64,000 bases of DNA from Gadus chalcogrammus (GCF_026213295.1 NC_079423.1:19676477-19740476), one strand, 5' to 3'; counted from the first letter of the stretch, positions 12,161-24,015 are shown. The notes: generated by a model from the letters alone, not told the origin. Made by a program: numbers and translations.

Positions 12161-13439
12161 TGTAGCAGGATGGGCCTTTAATTAGTGCTGCAGTACCGGC
12201 CTATCACTGTTGGGTGCGCTGCCTATAAAGGTGGGTGGTTGTGCACTGGGAGCACTCTTGCCTGGGAGCTCCTGGCTACCCCGCCCCCTGTTGTCACCGA
12301 AACCTGATCGCCTCACCTGATCGCCTTTTAGTTGGATCGTGCAGCTCGCCGTTGTTTGGTATGTAGTGGTTGTGTGCATCTGTGTACCTTCTAAACTTTG
12401 CACAAGTCCTCAATATTGGCTTCCATCCCTCAGGCAGTTTATTGGCCGGGTCTTCCCTCTCCCGTATCGACCCCAGTTGTAGGGCGTGCGAGTGTTTCCT
12501 CCTCTACCTGTTGCAGCGGGGAGCGATCAGCTGTAGATCGAGTTGCACTTGTAATGGTGTTGCTCGCTACAGGTGATCCCCTTCCTCCCCTTTAATGTTC
12601 ATTCAACTCCTGACGGTATGTGGATAAGATGACGCTAACCCAAGTTATTACAGTTGTTGTTCAGCCTCTAGAACAAATGTATTTTTCTATGGCAGGGTTG
12701 ACGTGTGTGTGGGCGGTTTCTGCCAGCACGTCCCCCCCCCCTCTTCACGCTGCTGTTGGCCGGCTGCCGTTTTGTCCACTGATTATATAGCCAACACATC
12801 GATCCTACTCTGCATCTCCTACTGTGCTGTACCTGCCCCGAGTATGGTGATTGCTGCCTCACCCTAAGTCTCATTATCTTGATCCATTCATTTAACCGAC
12901 TTCCAACTGATCTTATTGATGATATTATTTGTGTTTTGTGGGTTGCTTTGCATGTTTGTTTTGGCTTAATTGCTTTACTTATCCATGATATTATTTGTGT
13001 TTTGTGGGTTGCTTTGCATGGTTGTTTTGGTTTAATTCGTTTTCTTAGTTATTTTGGTTTGGTTTAATTGCTTTACTTATTCATTTGGATTTATCAGTTT
13101 GGATAAATCTCCTTTACTTTTGATTTAAACCCCATTTAGTTATTTGCTCTTCCCTTTTTGTGTATTTTGTGTGTGTGTGTGTGTGTTCGCTTTAGTGTGT
13201 TTGTGTGAACATATTTTATTGAGAAGTCATGCTTAAAGATTATATATATTAATTAAAAGGAATTGAATTTGTATGCTGGACCCAGTCTCAAGCTTTCATT
13301 AGTGAACGAACTTGTGTGCTTTAACTTAGGTTAATCTAACTCTCCAGGTGAAATTCCTGGGGTGGCGTTGTTGGCAACTTGTCACTAGTTCTTTAACTGA
13401 ACTTTTATCTTATTGTTTCCCCGACCCCCGAATGCCACA
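12161..13439 (+). repeat. Gypsy A 3' LTR
   Basis: Matches the 5' LTR throughout, beginning tgtagcagg and ending gccaca. The few differences include gtgttttctcc versus gtgtttcctcc, a G/A change near 12594 and a shorter GT run. It is followed by CATG, the target duplication. Confidence 0.93.
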
Positions 13440-13856
13440 CATGGTATTACCAGGTTCTTACCATATAATTTGTAATACATTATTCGCTTTTCCATGCAGT
13501 CAACACAAACTTGTACCATGTATGTTCTGCAACGTTACCATGTAAAACACAACAATTTACCCTGTAATTAAGCTGAAACTGTACTGTAAAAGGAAGCCTT
13601 TTTTGTTTCCATGGTATTACCAGGTTCTTACCATATAATTTGTAATACATTATTCCCTTTTCCATGCAGTCAACACAAACTTGTACCATGTACGTTCTGC
13701 GACGTTACCAAGTAAAACACGACAATTTTCCCAGTAATTAAGCTGAAACTGTACTGTAAAAGGAAGCCTCGTTTGTTTCCATGGTATTACCAGGTTCTTA
13801 CCATATAAGTTGTAACTGGTTATTCCCTTTTCCATGCAATCAACACAAACCATATA
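13440..13856. repeat. 170-bp tandem units, left arm, inner block
   Basis: Two and a half further units of the 170-bp repeat continue the left arm beyond the gypsy insertion. They resume exactly at the CATG target and end at ctgcaacatt near 13868, where the mirror copy in the right arm begins at about 16420. Confidence 0.88.
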
Positions 13857-13869
13857 TTTTCTGCAACAT

Positions 13870-15045
13870 TGTTCACCAGTAGTTAAGTACTTTAATTGTT
13901 GTTATTTAAAACCCCAAACCACTGTTGATGAAAGGCATATTAAAATTAAACAAAATCAAAGGCTTAACTTTCAAACAATGCATATCTAACAAACAGGCAC
14001 TGAACACTGAAAAAATCGGACAAAAAAAAGAGCCGTCCACATCAACTCAATTTAAATGTTACTGATGGTGTTTTGATAAAACACATGACAGTGTTATGGC
14101 AAGTGACCACAAGGAAGGCTGCTTCAACCTCTACAATTTGAATAAGTGGTGAATGCCATGCAGCAATCTGCCTATGGGAGCATCTTTGTGGTCATTCGCA
14201 AACCAATTAGTCCACTCGATGAATGAGAGATGACTCTTTAGTGTCTTCTCTGTGAGGTATCCCTGCTGCAGTCTCCACATCTGGGATTTGAAGGCTGAAC
14301 AAGACCTGACCAGGTACCTCCAAGTCTCCCCTTCCCTACTGTAACAAAGAATCAGAAGACAAGAAAATAAACATTAGGACTGTCGATTAATGAACATTTC
14401 TAGAACATGTAGAACTCAAAGATTATTTTGTTTATCAGTTAAGAAAGGATGCTGGTCCTCTGGCCATTGTGTTTGGTCATATTGAAAAGAGAAAAAGGCA
14501 TAGCCATAAATACAGTTAATAGGACGGGAGGGGACAGGCTGTTAGCTCCGGTTAGCACTTTAGCAACGAGCTAGCGGAGCTTCTGTCATTCAAATAACTC
14601 GGACATGTTGTTTAAAACCTATAACACCCAATTTATTAAAATATCCGGATTTAATCGGGCTCTCTCCCATAAGTACAGTTAATAGGACGGGAAGAGACAG
14701 GCTCTGTTAGCCCGGTTAGCGCGATGCTAAAGAGCAGCTCTACCAGAGCATGCCACCTCAACAGGTGCAAGTTAGCCTCCGGTTTGATATTCGCCGGATA
14801 TTCGGTTTACCACCCAATCGGATTCATCAACATGAGTGCAATACATTACGGGCTTAGTATGTTGAGGACGGTTTAGGACACCGGATATCGCGAAAAATCA
14901 CAAACACATTGTCGCCATCGATGTCTGTGCAACAACGTCATTTACGTTCTGGCTGCTACCTGTTTTAGGGACCGTCAACAAGTTACACTCACCGACTGGT
15001 GGCAGAGACGTTACCATGGAATTGTTTCTGGAAATAAATCATATA
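13870..15045. repeat. Inner left arm of the giant palindrome
   Basis: Apart from the transposase remnant it is non-coding. It is mirrored by 15259-16420. It includes a local repeat of the cagttaataggacggga block at about 14513 and 14677. Confidence 0.8.
14131..14336 (-). pseudogene. ISXO2/Merlin-like transposase C-terminal remnant (left arm)
   Basis: Read on the minus strand this gives SQMWRLQQGYLTEKTLKSHL and then FIEWTNWFANDHKDAPIGRL, ending at a TAG at 14131-14133. The pattern (IWRLRG, then an SDHLSLIEW-like stretch, then GRLMHDI) is the C-terminus of ISXO2/IS1595-type DDE transposases, as also seen at 34543-35001. Only the last exon-sized piece is present. The upstream edge near 14336 looks like a splice acceptor. 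The catalytic core is absent. Confidence 0.7.
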
Positions 15046-15258
15046 AAATAACATAAAAATCACAAAAAAATACATTTTGTCACCTGATTGTAGTAGTAGT
15101 TGCCAATGGTGGGCTGCTACTTACTACAGGTAACTTTGCTAATATATTGCATTATTGTTAAACGGGATGCAATTAATAATTTCAAATATAGTTTAGTCGA
15201 TTTTTGTCTAATATTAAAATATTAACTGCATTATGATTAACTATAATGCAATATATTT
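15046..15258. other. Central spacer of the giant palindrome
   Basis: About 213 bp of AT-rich sequence between the arms, edged by attccatggtaacgtctctg and its complement. A smaller inverted pair (atatattgcattattgtt near 15141 and aataatgcaatatatt-like near 15237) sits inside. No coding signal. Confidence 0.7.
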
Positions 15259-15967
15259 GTGTGATTCATTTCCTGAAACAATTCCATGGTAACGTCTCTG
15301 CCACCTGTCGGTGAGTGTTATTTGTTGACGGTCCCTAAAACAGGTAGCAGCCAGAACGTAAATGAGTTGTTGCACAGACATTGATGGCGCCAACATGTGT
15401 TTTTAATTTTCCGCGATACGGTGTCCTAAACCGTCCTCAACATACTAAGCCCGTAATGTATTGCACTCATGTTGATGAATCCGATTGGGTGGTAAACCGA
15501 ATATCCGGCGAATATCAAACCGGAGGCTAACTTGCACCTGTTGAGGTGGCATGCTCTGGTAGAGCTGCTCTTTAGCATCGCGCTAACCGGGCTAACAGAG
15601 CCTGTCTCTTCCCGTCCTATTAACTGTACTTATGGGAGAGAGCCCGATTAAATCCGGATATTTTAATAAATTGGGTGTTATAGGTTTTAAACAACATGTC
15701 TGAGTTATTTGAATGACAGAAGCTCCGCTAGCTCGATGTTAAAGTGCTAACCGGAGCTTACAGCCTGTCCCCTCCCGTCCTATTAACTGTATTTATGGCT
15801 TTGCCTTTTTCTCTTTTCAATACGACCAAACACAATGGCCAGAGTACCAGCATCCTTTCTTAACTGATAAACAAAATAATCTTTGAGTTCTACATGTTCT
15901 AGAAATGTTCATTAATTGACAGTCCTAATGTTTATTTTCTTGTCTTCTGATTATTTGTTACAGTAGG

Positions 15968-16158
15968 GAAGGGGAGATTTGGAGGTACCTGGTCAGGTCT
16001 TGGTCAGCCTATAAATCCCAGATTTGGAGACTGCAGGGATACCTCACAGAGAAGACACTAAAGAGTCATCTCTCATTCATCGAGTGGACTCATTGGTTTG
16101 CGAATGACCACAAAGATGCTCCCATAGGCATGGCATTCACCACTTATTCAAATTGTAG
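15968..16158 (+). pseudogene. ISXO2/Merlin-like transposase C-terminal remnant (right arm)
   Basis: This is the mirror copy of the 14131-14336 fragment: KSQIWRLQGYLTEKTLKSHL followed by SFIEWTHWFANDHKDAPIG. Compared with the left copy it lacks about ten bases after ataggca, which shifts the frame before the final residues. Having the same protein fragment in both arms shows the arms arose by inverted duplication of a coding transposon end. Confidence 0.68.
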
Positions 16159-16435
16159 AGGTTGAAGCAGTCTTCCTTGTGGTCACTTGCCATAACACTG
16201 TCATGTGTTTTATCAAAACACCATCAGTAACATTTAAATTTAGTTGATGTGGACGGCTCTTTTTTTTGTACGATTTTTTCAGTGTTCAGTGCCTGTTTGT
16301 GAGATATGCATTGTTTGAAAGATAAGCCTTTGATTTTATTGAATTTTAATATGCCTTTCATCAACAGTGGTTTGGGGTTTTATAACAACAATTAAAGTGC
16401 TTAACTACTGGTGAATGATGTTGCAGAACATATAT

Positions 16436-17030
16436 GGTTTGTGTTGATTGCATGGAAAAGGGAATAACCAGTTACAACTTATATGGTAAGAGCCTGGTAA
16501 TACCATGGAAACAAAGAAGGCTTCCTTTTACAGTACAGTTTCATCTTAATTACTGGGTAAATTGTCGTGTTTTACTTGGTAACGTCGCAGAACGTACATG
16601 GTACAAGTTTGTGTTGACTGCATGGAAAAGGGAATGATGTATTACAAATTATATGGTAAGAACCTGGTAATACCATGGAAACAAACGAGGCTTCCTTTTA
16701 CAGTACAGTTTCAGCTTAATTACTGGGTAAATTGTCGTGTTTTACTTGGTAACGTCGCAGAACGTACATGGTACAAGTTTGTGTTGACTGCATGGAAAAG
16801 GGAATAATGTATTACAAATTATATGGTAAGAACCTGGTAATACCATGGAAACAAACGAGGCTTCCTTTTACAGTACAGTTTCAGCTTAATTACTGGGTAA
16901 ATTGTCGTGTTTTACTTGGTAACGTCGCAGAACGTACATGGTACAAGTTTGTGTTGACTGCATGGATAATGGAATGTATCTATTATAAATTATATGGTAA
17001 GAACCTGGTAATACCATGGAAACAAACGGC
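16436..17030. repeat. 170-bp tandem units, right arm
   Basis: Three to four units mirror the left-arm array (cctggtaataccatggaaac in each). The right arm has fewer units than the left, so array length changed after the inverted duplication. Confidence 0.9.
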
Positions 17031-17670
17031 TTTGTACCCAGTATTTAAGAAGATGTACCATAACACTAGAGGAAAACTGTTCCTGCAGAGTTTGTTACCA
17101 GGTAAGTAATTCCATCGTGGTAAATCGAATAAACCCTTTCTAAATGGGTGTAGCTACGAATAATAACTAAGAAAAAGTATTTTATTGGAAAGTACTATGC
17201 TAATTTCTAGATAGTACATCATTAAATTTGGGCTGTTACCAACATAAACCTTGGATAATAGGTGTTTCTAAGAATTGGTTGCCTAATTTCCTAGGAAGTA
17301 CACAATATCTGAGTTATTACCAACCTAAAACAGTTACAACTACACACTACTTAGTTGAGTTGATGGGTAATAGTGGAGGTTTTACTTGGTACATCAGCTG
17401 TAATTCCTCTGTATTTACCTTCTTATTACCAGTGGTAATTACACAGTAATACACTATAATTTACCGGATAATTCCTCTGTATTTACCTTCTTATTACCAG
17501 TGGTAATTACCCAGTAATACACTATGATTTACCATGTATTTACCGGGTAACTACCTTTGTATTTACCTTCTTATTACCAGTGGTAATTACCCAGTAATAC
17601 ACTATAATTAGCCATGTATGTACCGGGTAAATACCTAGTAATTAGGGGACTGTAAAAGGAAGGGTTACCC

Positions 17671-18060
17671 AAATATTGACATGTTACCGACAGAAAAGCA
17701 TTTTGAAATTATCTGTGCATTTACAACCTGTAGTTTCAAATACTGAGAGAGGGGTTAAAAACGACAATACACCCTATTCATGTTTTGTTGAGACTGGAAA
17801 ATGTTTTATTACTGTAACTATATTGATATCCCCTATTTAATCCTGGTGTGGAACTCTGAATAAACAAAATTGCCAAACAAGTTTAGTGCTGTTTCCTGGT
17901 ATTTTCAGGCCACATCTTACACTGGCCACATTAGCTAGATGAAAAACTTAGCAATGAATTAATAATTGTACTTGTTCAAGAACAATTGACTTAATTGTTC
18001 TTGTAATCAGACTAGTATTACCTCTCATACCATGACAAATTCCTGCAGTCTTCTTCTTAA
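17671..18060. other. Non-coding stretch, nothing recognised
   Basis: AT-rich sequence between the giant palindrome and the small elements that follow. No coding frame, repeat partner or RNA signature is seen. Confidence 0.6.
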
Positions 18061-18198
18061 TGTCACATGATGTTGCTGTGGTGTCAAGACAGCTGATTGT
18101 ATACAGCAGGGGGTGCGGTCATCCTGCCGGTTCAAGTAGGATGGCCTGAAACCTGTATAAAATCAGCTGTCTTGACACCAGAGCAACAACATGTGACA
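18061..18198. repeat. Short palindromic element, 138 bp
   Basis: Arms of about 37 bp pair end to end: gtcacatgatgttgctgtgg near 18062 with its complement ending gttgttgctct near 18197. A smaller inner pair (catcctgcc...aggatgg) lies in the 63-bp spacer. It resembles a minimal foldback MITE. No clear target duplication is seen. Confidence 0.65.
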
Positions 18199-18251
18199 TT
18201 TCAACCCGGTATCACGCCAAGGCGTAAAATAGATATGTTTGTCCACATCGC

Positions 18252-18307
18252 AAGGCGTGTTCAGGGTCACGCTTTGCGCGGGCAAAGCGTGACCATGAAC
18301 ACGCCTT
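18252..18307. repeat. Near-perfect hairpin
   Basis: Two 26-base arms (aaggcgtgttcagggtcacg onward) with one mismatch around a four-base loop (18278-18281). It could be a recombination scar or part of a small transposon end. Confidence 0.85.
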
Positions 18308-18383
18308 CTTCTCCATTCGAAATGAATGGGGGAATAGCACCAACAGGGGGCGATACGTTCTCCTAGCATTTGGTGAAATTGTT

Positions 18384-18824
18384 GAGTTGGGTCTGTCTGC
18401 GTCCTGCAAGACGGAGGCGTAACATGTAGTAGGAGGCGTAACTTGTAGGCGAAGGAGGCGTAACTTGCACTAGGAGGCGTAACATGTAGTCGGAGGCGTA
18501 ACTTGTAGTCGGAGGCGTGTCTACTACTTTTCTATATCGCGGAAGTGATCTGTATGTAGCAGTGGTGCGCGGGTACATAAATGACCGCAACTTGGACCTC
18601 AAATATTAGGCCTTAAATGTACTTACCGTCATCAATATCGGAAGACCCGACTTCAATGAAGATCTCGTGTGAACCGTGATTTACAACGCTTTTTGTTTAC
18701 GGCGAAAAGAGAAAGATCTTGCGTGGACCGCGATTTAGAAAAGAACAAGTTACGCCTCCTAGTACAAGTTACGCCTCCTACTACAAGTTACGCCTCCGTC
18801 TTGCAGGACGCAGACAGATACTAT
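18384..18824. mobile_element. MULE-like MITE with 10-bp target duplication
   Basis: A 441-bp insertion into dispersed repeat copy B, flanked by TGAAATTGTT at 18374-18383 and 18825-18834. Copy A shows the unoccupied site at about 851-861. The inner ends are mirror images (tctgtctgcgtcctgcaaga and its complement). Tandem units of ggaggcgtaac plus wtgtag fill both subterminal zones, four to five on the left and three on the right. A 9-11 bp duplication is typical of Mutator-like elements. No coding sequence. Confidence 0.75.
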
Positions 18825-18834
18825 TGAAATTGTT

Positions 18835-19499
<665 letters not shown>

Positions 19500-20078
19500 C
19501 GAGAAGGAGGGGCTCGGCCCGCCAACTAACATGCAGAGAGATGCAGGGGCAGCTTCGCGCTTCGTAACAGACACGGCAGAGCGCGAGCGCGCAGGGGGAA
19601 TTTTATGAATGGTGAATGTAGGAGATATCTCGCAAAGTCCTTTGCGAGATCTCGCAAACCATTATTTATTTTCAACCAAATTATTTTTTTTCCTCCATGT
19701 CCCTTGGGGGGCTCCGTACATTTGACACTGTTTGTGACCATGGGTCCGTTTTTTTTTTTTAAGCTAACTAGCTCTATATCCTGCCGATTTTAACATGGAT
19801 TTAAAAACGGCATTACTATTTTTAACTGACGGGACTTTCTACACCGTCCGGTTGTGTGATTACCACCGCTGCTTTGAATGACTGTTGATGCACGCGGTGC
19901 CGACTCCCAGCCCGTCTGCACAACGTCTGCAGCAGCAGCAGCTGACAGAGTTTTCGGTTGGACTAGACGGATACTGAGTTGAAGGAGTTTTTTTAACCCA
20001 AAGACAGTGAAGGTACAACACTTTTATGTAGGCCTACAGTCCAGTTTTAAGATATGACCAAAATACAAGCTGTGGTCG
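19500..20078. other. Non-coding stretch, nothing recognised
   Basis: No credible coding frame. A small inverted pair, tctcgcaaag tcctttgcgaga, lies at about 19628-19652. The short open frames over it have no recognisable domain. Confidence 0.55.
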
Positions 20079-20535
20079 CTCACACTGGGCCATCTGGCCA
20101 TGGCCGTGGCCGTGGCCACGGCCAGTGTGGCCAGTCTGGCCAGGCCAGGCCAATTTGGCCACTTGGGAGAGGTGTGCTGCTACGGTACGGGCCGCTACGG
20201 TACAGATGCTAATGAGCCGACACGCGCACACGCACGGCAACGCAAGCTGAGCTGGATGATGTATAGTCCATGCGACGACCACGGACATAATAAAGGCAAC
20301 AAGCCTTCATTCCCATTAAACGGTAAACATCGCGTTAAGCGGTTCAACTGTTGGTGTGTTCTCTGTGTTGTTGTCCATTGTTGTTAAAACTGACTGGCGG
20401 CAGACTTTATTATGGTACATGCAGCGGACGCTTGGTGATGACGTATTACGACGTGATGACGTATGTACAAGAGCCTACCGTGGCCAGGCCACAGTTGCGA
20501 CGGCCAACGGCCACGGCCAGATTGCCTAGTGTGAG
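20079..20535. mobile_element. Non-autonomous element with GGCC-rich inverted ends
   Basis: The ends ctcacactgggccatctggc and ctcacactaggcaatctggc (the latter on the complement) are inverted repeats of about 34 bp containing repeated ggccgtggcc. A 210-bp inner module (about 20121-20330) is shared with the hAT MITE at 38170-38819 (module at about 38446-38670). No convincing target duplication was found. hAT affiliation is inferred from the shared module only. Confidence 0.55.
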
Positions 20536-20569
20536 TAGAGGCCAGAGAACATTGGGGCCTATGAGTAAC

Positions 20570-20668
20570 TTATTAATCGCGCGACACAACGAATCGACGA
20601 CCAAATTCGTTGCCAACGCATTTAGCAATCGATTTTTATCGATTTTATCGATTCGTTGTTGCAGCCCT
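20570..20668. repeat. hAT-type terminus fragment
   Basis: Ends with cgattcgttgttgcagccct, the complement of a cagggctgcaacaac-type terminus common to hAT elements of fish. The opposite end was not found, so it is a fragment or very short MITE. Confidence 0.5.
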
Positions 20669-20693
20669 AGTTCAATCCAACCATTTCTTCCTC

Positions 20694-20696
<3 letters not shown>

Positions 20697-20785
<89 letters not shown>
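20697..20785. repeat. (CT)n microsatellite
   Basis: About 89 bp of nearly pure CT. The Leu-Ser open frames are artefacts. Confidence 0.97.
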
Positions 20786-20787
<2 letters not shown>

Positions 20788-20939
20788 AAGTATAATTGCA
20801 TGTCATGAATATTCATTAATATTTTTATATTTTTTGCACCACAACCGACTCAGAGGGCATTCACTGCTATTAGTGACCAACGCAAAATCAATGAAAAACG
20901 ATGCACTGACAACTTTAAGAAATATAACACGAGTGTGAG

Positions 20940-21041
20940 TGGGGTTGTTCTTTTTATTTTATTTTTTTATTGGGGGGGTATCAGGGGATCAGGGTAAGGT
21001 CAGGGGGGCGTTTGCTCAAAAAAGGTTGAGAACCGCTGGCG
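20940..21041. repeat. hAT/Charlie-type terminus fragment
   Basis: The right edge reads aaaaaaggttgagaaccgctg, whose complement cagcggttctcaacc resembles the terminal repeat of Charlie-group hAT elements. Only this end is recognised. It abuts the large palindrome. Confidence 0.5.
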
Positions 21042-22921
21042 CCCGCGACAGCAACACATTCTCACTCCGAACGCGTGGATTTTTGACGAACGGTCGGTGA
21101 CTTTGGCTTCAGTTTCTGACGCAAAAGGGTACCCTTGCACTTCTTTTTTCGACCCATTGGCTAACGGAAGAGCCGATGGCTGCACATAGAGACGCTATGA
21201 GCATTCATCCCATTGGCTAACGCAGGACCATGTGCTTCTTTTTTCGACGCAGGGGTTTTTCCACTCATTGCAATGTAATCCCTCCACGGCAATGTATGAA
21301 GCTATGAGCATTCATTCATCCCATTGGCTAACGGAAGACCCGATGGCTGCACATTAACGGCGATTTTACAGTGAAATCTGTGACATTCCTCAACACAACT
21401 ACACCAACGTGTCCTTGTTAATTACACAACATGTGTGGGTTAAGTTTATGGGCATCAGTTGTCCTGTTTTGTGCTTTGATTGAGAGAAACAATCGTTTTT
21501 TTGATTAGTGCTGGGTAGCTGAGGTCGTTGCTATAGAGACCAAGACAGACAGAGCAACCCTTCCTCATCAAAATTACGTTCCCAGAGAACTATTCGGCAT
21601 TCTCAATTACGTTTGTCTAAAAAACGTATTTTGTCCGTGATTACGTTTTATTGAACATATCGTAAATACGAATTCGTTCTCAGCCATTTTTTGCCATTTA
21701 TTTACCGTGTTACTATGGCAGAATAAAGAATAAATTCATGCATTATCATTCAACTTGAACATGTGTTTTTACAGTATAGAGTGGTGGAGGGATGACGTGT
21801 GTTGGCCAACCCGGAAGTGAGCGTCGCCCTCGGTTCCCTTGACAAAAAGTCCACGGGTTTTTCCATTGGATTTTGGATTATTGCAGAAAAATTAGCATCT
21901 TTGAAGCCGCTCCTCAAAAACTGAAAATAAATAAATAAATAAAAATAACCGTGCTTCAAAGAACGAAATGTGAACTAATGCATTCTGAACGGGAGTGTTT
22001 CTCAGATTTTTCCATGCTACACAGAACGAAATGTAAACCCATGCAAATAAAGACTTCATGGTCCTAATAATTTAAACATCATTAATCTCCTGAGTGTGTA
22101 GGGTGGTATTCTATTTTTTTCAATGGGGCTCCAGTCACTTGACCGTAATGGTTGCTATGGTGGTTGCTATCGACCGCTCCCTCTAATACTTACATGGCTC
22201 TAATAACCATGCGGCAAAGGAGCTGCCGTCAATTGTGTTGTTTTTGTCGTAAACTAGGGTCCAATGGTTAAAAAATAGACAGATATTCCAAGGTATCATT
22301 AAAAGGCAGCTTGGATGTTTTCATTTTCTGCAGTTTAGACTTCTTCTATAACCTATTTTTTAAAGCAAAACACCAAGCTCATTGATTTAACGAGGCAGGG
22401 TTATTTGAAACAATTTAATCAATAAATAATTGTGAGAGGTCATTCCTTCTCCTGAGTTTGCTTCCTATTTATGTCTAGTGTACACCCCTACTGTCCACAA
22501 GCATCCCCCCCCCCTCCCCATATGGATTTGGAGAATTGTTGCCACGTCCCAGTGGTGGAGGTATCATATATATGAAAGAGGGCATTCAATTATACTACAA
22601 TGATCAATTAGGAGGCCGAAGCCCTAAAGGAAGTGATGCAATAGGTGACTGAATCGAGAAAATGTAAGTAAGCTGTACCTTGGGGTCTCTTATATATCAA
22701 AGGGGGTCTCAAAGGACGCATACGCTTCAACCTGTGGCTTCAGCCCTACAGGAAATGACTCAGCAAGTGTTCCATCTCGTTGCACCTCACCCAGCGGCTC
22801 GCTTGCAAGATTTTGGCCTGAAGTTCTTCCCAGACCTACACCGTAGCCATCCAACATGCATATCTGGGAATCAGGCCTCTCTTTAATAATGACAAAAAGT
22901 TATGAGAGAAATACACATTAA

Positions 22922-24015
22922 AGGGGTAGTTCGGAATTTTGGACATAGGGCCTGATTCCGAAGTGAGCATTGGTATTCTATATCACTGGAGACAGTTTTC
23001 AACACATTTCATTCAGTCCTTCTAGTTGCAGAGTTCGCTCGTGCTAGGCTAGCGCAAGTCAACGGGCAATGCTAGCCTGCTATTAAAAACAGTCTTACCC
23101 ACTCCACATTACACCCGAGGTAAATCAATTATAACGCCAGACTATAGATTTAAATGTCTGTGTTGATAGAATAATGTTAGAAATAAAACTAACCTTGCAT
23201 CGCATGAATCATCGAGGGACTACTTTCTCAGCAGAAGCGGAATTCTACTATGCGCTGGTTAGGTTTGTAACCGAATCACGACAGAAGAACGTAAACAGAG
23301 AAGCGTGGGACAGAAGCGCAATTGAACGACTAGGCAACATGATGGTTCAGTGTGCTTTTAGAAATTGTGGAAATAAACGGTACAGATGGGCACCACAAAG
23401 TTTCCACCAATTTCCAGTGTGAGATCCAGAAAGGACTCAACTGTGGCTTGTTGCTGCTGGCTTTGACATCAAAACACCGGCTCGTACATGTACGGTTCGT
23501 TGGATACAACAGATTCCTCATAATCGTCTTCAAAAGCAGATGCATCGCTAACTCCTCCAAACGTGGGCATATCTTGTTAATTTAATACGCTTGTAGAATT
23601 CCTTCGTTCACTGTACTCTGCGTTTGTAGCAATGACAGCGGCAGGTAAACTAGGTATCAGTCCGCCGCTGCCGTAGCCTACGTACAGGAATATAAACACT
23701 GCTGCTGAGACCCCGCAATTCCCTCAAAATGCAATGCAATGCAAGGTTGGTTTTATTTCTAACATTATTCTATAAACAGACATTTAGATTTATAGTCTGT
23801 CGTTATAATTGATTTACCTCGGGTGTACTGTGGAGTGGGTAAGACTGTTTTTAATAGCAGGCTAGCATTTCCCGTTGACTTGCGCTAGCCTAGCACGAGC
23901 GAACTCTGCAACTAGAAGGACTGAATGAAATGTGTTGAAAACTGTCTCCAGTGATATAGAATACCAATGCTCACTTCGGAATCAGGCCCTATGTCCAAAA
24001 TTCCGAACTACCCCT
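22922..24015. mobile_element. Kolobok-like transposon with TTAA duplication
   Basis: A 1094-bp element with inverted ends of about 285 bp (aggggtagttcggaattttg on both sides), flanked by TTAA at 22918-22921 and 24016-24019. The paralogous sequence at 3098-3101 has a single TTAA, so insertion is directly visible. The middle encodes a THAP-type zinc finger remnant. TTAA targets plus a THAP domain fit the Kolobok superfamily. piggyBac also uses TTAA but is not known for THAP domains. The rest of the transposase is missing, so it depends on a helper. Confidence 0.72.
23340..23560 (+). pseudogene. THAP-domain remnant of Kolobok-like element
   Basis: Starting at the ATG near 23340 the frame gives MVQCAFRNCGNKR and SFHQFPV, the C-x4-C and FP features of a THAP zinc finger. 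After a TGA (23420-23422) the same frame continues with DPERTQLWLVAAGFDIK, the expected tryptophan-containing segment. THAP domains bind the transposon ends. The rest of the finger degenerates within about 100 bases and no catalytic domain follows. Identification is by motif only. Confidence 0.6.

Larger units (their letters stand above)
6614..13439 (+). mobile_element. Ty3/gypsy retrotransposon A, young, lacking gag
   Basis: A 6.8-kb element with two nearly identical long LTRs of about 1.28 kb. The LTRs differ by only a handful of substitutions plus a shorter GT run, so insertion is recent. It is flanked by the 4-bp duplication CATG (6610-6613 and 13440-13443), and the target is the tttccatggtattaccagg motif of the 170-bp tandem repeat. 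The internal region passes from the primer site almost directly to protease, so gag is missing. Pol is in protease, RT, RNase H, integrase order with a deletion, a frameshift and a stop. The copy is not autonomous. Confidence 0.93.
3887..17662. mobile_element. Giant inverted-repeat element, probable Merlin/ISXO2-like foldback derivative
   Basis: The ends are mirror images: ttccttttacagtcccctaa on the left and ttaggggactgtaaaaggaa on the right. The arms extend inward through short AT-rich repeats, tandem 170-bp units and about 1.2 kb of further sequence to a central spacer at about 15046-15258. The left arm is interrupted by a gypsy copy (6614-13439). Both arms carry the same ISXO2/IS1595-like transposase C-terminal fragment (14131-14336 minus; 15968-16158 plus). 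This suggests an inverted duplication of one half of such a transposon. The flanks cgtaaccc (left) and ggttaccc (right) agree at six of eight bases, which would suit a decayed 8-bp duplication. A TA duplication is the alternative. Superfamily is inferred from the transposase remnant, not from the ends. Confidence 0.7.

Noticed and set aside
17228..17449. 73-codon open frame near the right end of the giant palindrome
   Set aside because: It lies in subterminal non-coding repeats, and its mirror in the left arm is not open.
23340..23560. Host THAP-domain gene
   Set aside because: It lies wholly within a flanked transposon with an empty site elsewhere, and is broken by a stop.
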